The position numbers and the translations under genes are program-made. A stretch of DNA of 31,233 bases. Origin: JASFRI01 sp050115015. Its GTDB lineage: Bacteria; Acidobacteriota; Polarisedimenticolia; CBDVAL01. Location: contig JASFRI010000003.1 in the NCBI GenBank assembly GCA_050115015.1, forward strand, positions 1 to 31,233, in the 5' to 3' direction. Of the stretch, positions 30,155 through 31,233 are shown one piece after another. Each line of letters starts with the position of its first letter. The first letter of the stretch is position 1. Under the pieces are notes generated by a model. That model ran no database searches. It was not told the origin of the DNA and saw only the letters and a program-made list of their open reading frames with translations.

Positions 30155-31233
30155 GGGAGGGTCCCCCGTCGGGCCGGCCTGGCGCCGACCAGCCGCCGGA
30201 GCGCCTGGGAGATGGCGCGCAGCGGCACCCCGAAGCGGATCATCCCGATGAACAGCCCCACGGCCCAGGCCCCGTGCATCCACGGGAACGTGAGGGCCGT
30301 GAGCAGACCCAGCCGGGGCCGTCTCTCCGCGGCCGCCCATCCCGCCGCCAGCGCTGCCAGGAGATAGCCTCCGAGCAGCCCGGCCAGCAGGAAGAGCGCG
30401 GGGCGGACTCCCGCCACCGCCAGCACCGCTGCCGCCAGGAGCACCGCCAGGAAGACCGGCGGCACGAGATGGGACAGGCGCATGGTCTCCGGATAGCGCC
30501 GGAAGGTCCGGGCCCTGCCGAACCCGTAGCGGTAGTACTGTGCCCCGAGCCCCGGCCAGGTGGCGCGGGGACGGTAGCGCACGTGGATCTCCGGCTCCAG
30601 GATCAGCCGGCCTCCGGCCCGCCGCATCCGGGCGTTCATGTCGGTGTCCTCGTCGTAGACCGCCCCGGGGTCCCATCCGTCCAGGCCGCGCAGCGTCTCC
30701 AGACGCGCGCATCCGAGGTAGACCGAGTCGACCTCCGCCCGCCGGCGCAGATACCGGAAGGTCGCCCCGCCGACCCCGAAGGGCGAGTTGACCGCCGCCG
30801 CCACCGCCCGCCCCATCCAGCCCTCCCCCTCCGCGGTCTGGGGTCCGCCGACCTGGGCCGCACCGCTGTCGATCAGGTGGCGGACGCACTGTCGCACGTA
30901 GTCGTCGGCGTAGACGGCGTGCACGTCCATGCGCACGACCACATCCCCCTGCGCCTCCCGCAAGGCCAGGTTGAGGCCCTCGGGCGTGGCACGGGCCCGG
31001 TTCCGGAGGAGCCGTATCCGCCCCGCGGGAAGCTCGCGCGCCGCCGCCTCCACCGTCTCGCGGCTGCCGTCGCTGGACTCCCCATCGGCGATCAGGTACT
31101 CGACCCGGTCCGGCGGATAGTCCTGGCGCCGCAGGGATTCCAGGAAGGTCGCCAGATACCGCGCCTCGTCGCGCATCGGGACGAGCACGGAGACCCGGGG
31201 CAGATCCTGTGGCCCCGGCCTCGGCTCGCCGGG
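30151..31233 (-). CDS. Glycosyltransferase family 2 with C-terminal membrane helices (5' end outside window)
   Basis: The GT2 fold is clear: PRVSVLVPMRDEARYL at the visible N-terminus, YLIADGESSDGSRE, the RMDVHAVY (DxD-type) metal site, GGATFRYL, and the YDEDTDMNARMRRAGG acceptor motif. Three or four hydrophobic segments follow in the C-terminal 110 residues. This layout resembles ExoA-like glycosyltransferases of exopolysaccharide synthesis. The frame is open to the window edge. The first strand of the fold begins upstream of the GTG at 31188, so the true start lies beyond 31233. About 361 residues are visible. The stop overlaps the methyltransferase start by four bases. Confidence 0.92.
   Translation of the reverse strand, partial: PGEPRPGPQDLPRVSVLVPMRDEARYLATFLESLRRQDYPPDRVEYLIADGESSDGSRETVEAAARELPAGRIRLLRNRARATPEGLNLALREAQGDVVVRMDVHAVYADDYVRQCVRHLIDSGAAQVGGPQTAEGEGWMGRAVAAAVNSPFGVGGATFRYLRRRAEVDSVYLGCARLETLRGLDGWDPGAVYDEDTDMNARMRRAGGRLILEPEIHVRYRPRATWPGLGAQYYRYGFGRARTFRRYPETMRLSHLVPPVFLAVLLAAAVLAVAGVRPALFLLAGLLGGYLLAALAAGWAAAERRPRLGLLTALTFPWMHGAWAVGLFIGMIRFGVPLRAISQALRRLVGARPARRGTLP

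Noticed and set aside
31188..31190. GTG at 31188 as the true start of the GT2 gene
   Set aside because: The first beta-strand of the GT2 fold begins upstream of it and the frame is open to the window edge, so the gene is treated as partial.
1..31233. Rho-independent terminators, tRNA or rRNA genes, CRISPR arrays, insertion sequences, toxin-antitoxin or phage-defence genes
   Set aside because: I looked between genes and at gene ends and saw no hairpin with a U tract, no repeat-spacer pattern and no transposase or nuclease gene.

Overview
The window is very GC-rich and dense with genes, and all but one lie on the minus strand. It reads as chromosome from a Gram-negative (diderm) bacterium: there are genes for lipid A disaccharide synthase (LpxB), an MsbA-type flippase, an outer-membrane polysaccharide export protein and an outer-membrane beta-barrel. 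Codon use strongly favours G/C at third positions. Gene content would suit an uncultivated high-GC diderm lineage such as Acidobacteriota, Methylomirabilota/Rokubacteria or Eisenbacteria, but that placement is a guess. I see no tRNA, rRNA, CRISPR array, insertion sequence or phage gene.

Positions 1-8510 hold a housekeeping block, transcribed right to left: yicC, gmk, rpoZ, coaBC, a family 4 uracil-DNA glycosylase, priA, a fused aroD-aroE gene and a ThiF/MoeB-type adenylyltransferase cut by the left edge. Positions 8658-13432 hold a second unit: an SxtJ-like microprotein, a NodU/CmcH-type carbamoyltransferase, a DUF5989 (SxtK-like) microprotein, a weak 288-bp open frame, a membrane-anchored SGNH hydrolase and lpxB. 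Positions 13546-15947 encode MsbA coupled to a DUF374 lysophospholipid acyltransferase. The only plus-strand gene (16049-17005) is a UDP-glucuronate decarboxylase (UDP-xylose synthase) with a near-consensus promoter.

Positions 16981-31233 form a surface-polysaccharide island in several minus-strand units: (a) a GT2 glycosyltransferase and a methyltransferase; (b) hddC-gmhA-epimerase-hddA-aminotransferase-phosphoglycosyl transferase; (c) a CapD/PglF-type 4,6-dehydratase; (d) outer-membrane barrel, export protein, BY-kinase and a small lipoprotein-like protein. Together they suggest synthesis of GDP-heptose, a 4-amino-4,6-dideoxy sugar and UDP-xylose, loading of a first sugar on undecaprenyl phosphate, and Wzx/Wzy-like export. 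The flippase, polymerase, gmhB and sugar acetyltransferase are not in the window.

The points most worth a second look are these. Four candidate promoters use the TGA stop codon of the preceding gene as part of their -35 TTGA. A run of eight G sits in the -35/-10 spacer of the export operon. The phosphoglycosyl transferase appears to start at CTG, in a CTGA overlap. The carbamoyltransferase, two microproteins and SGNH hydrolase form an uncharacterised module. Ten gene pairs overlap by exactly four bases (NTGA).
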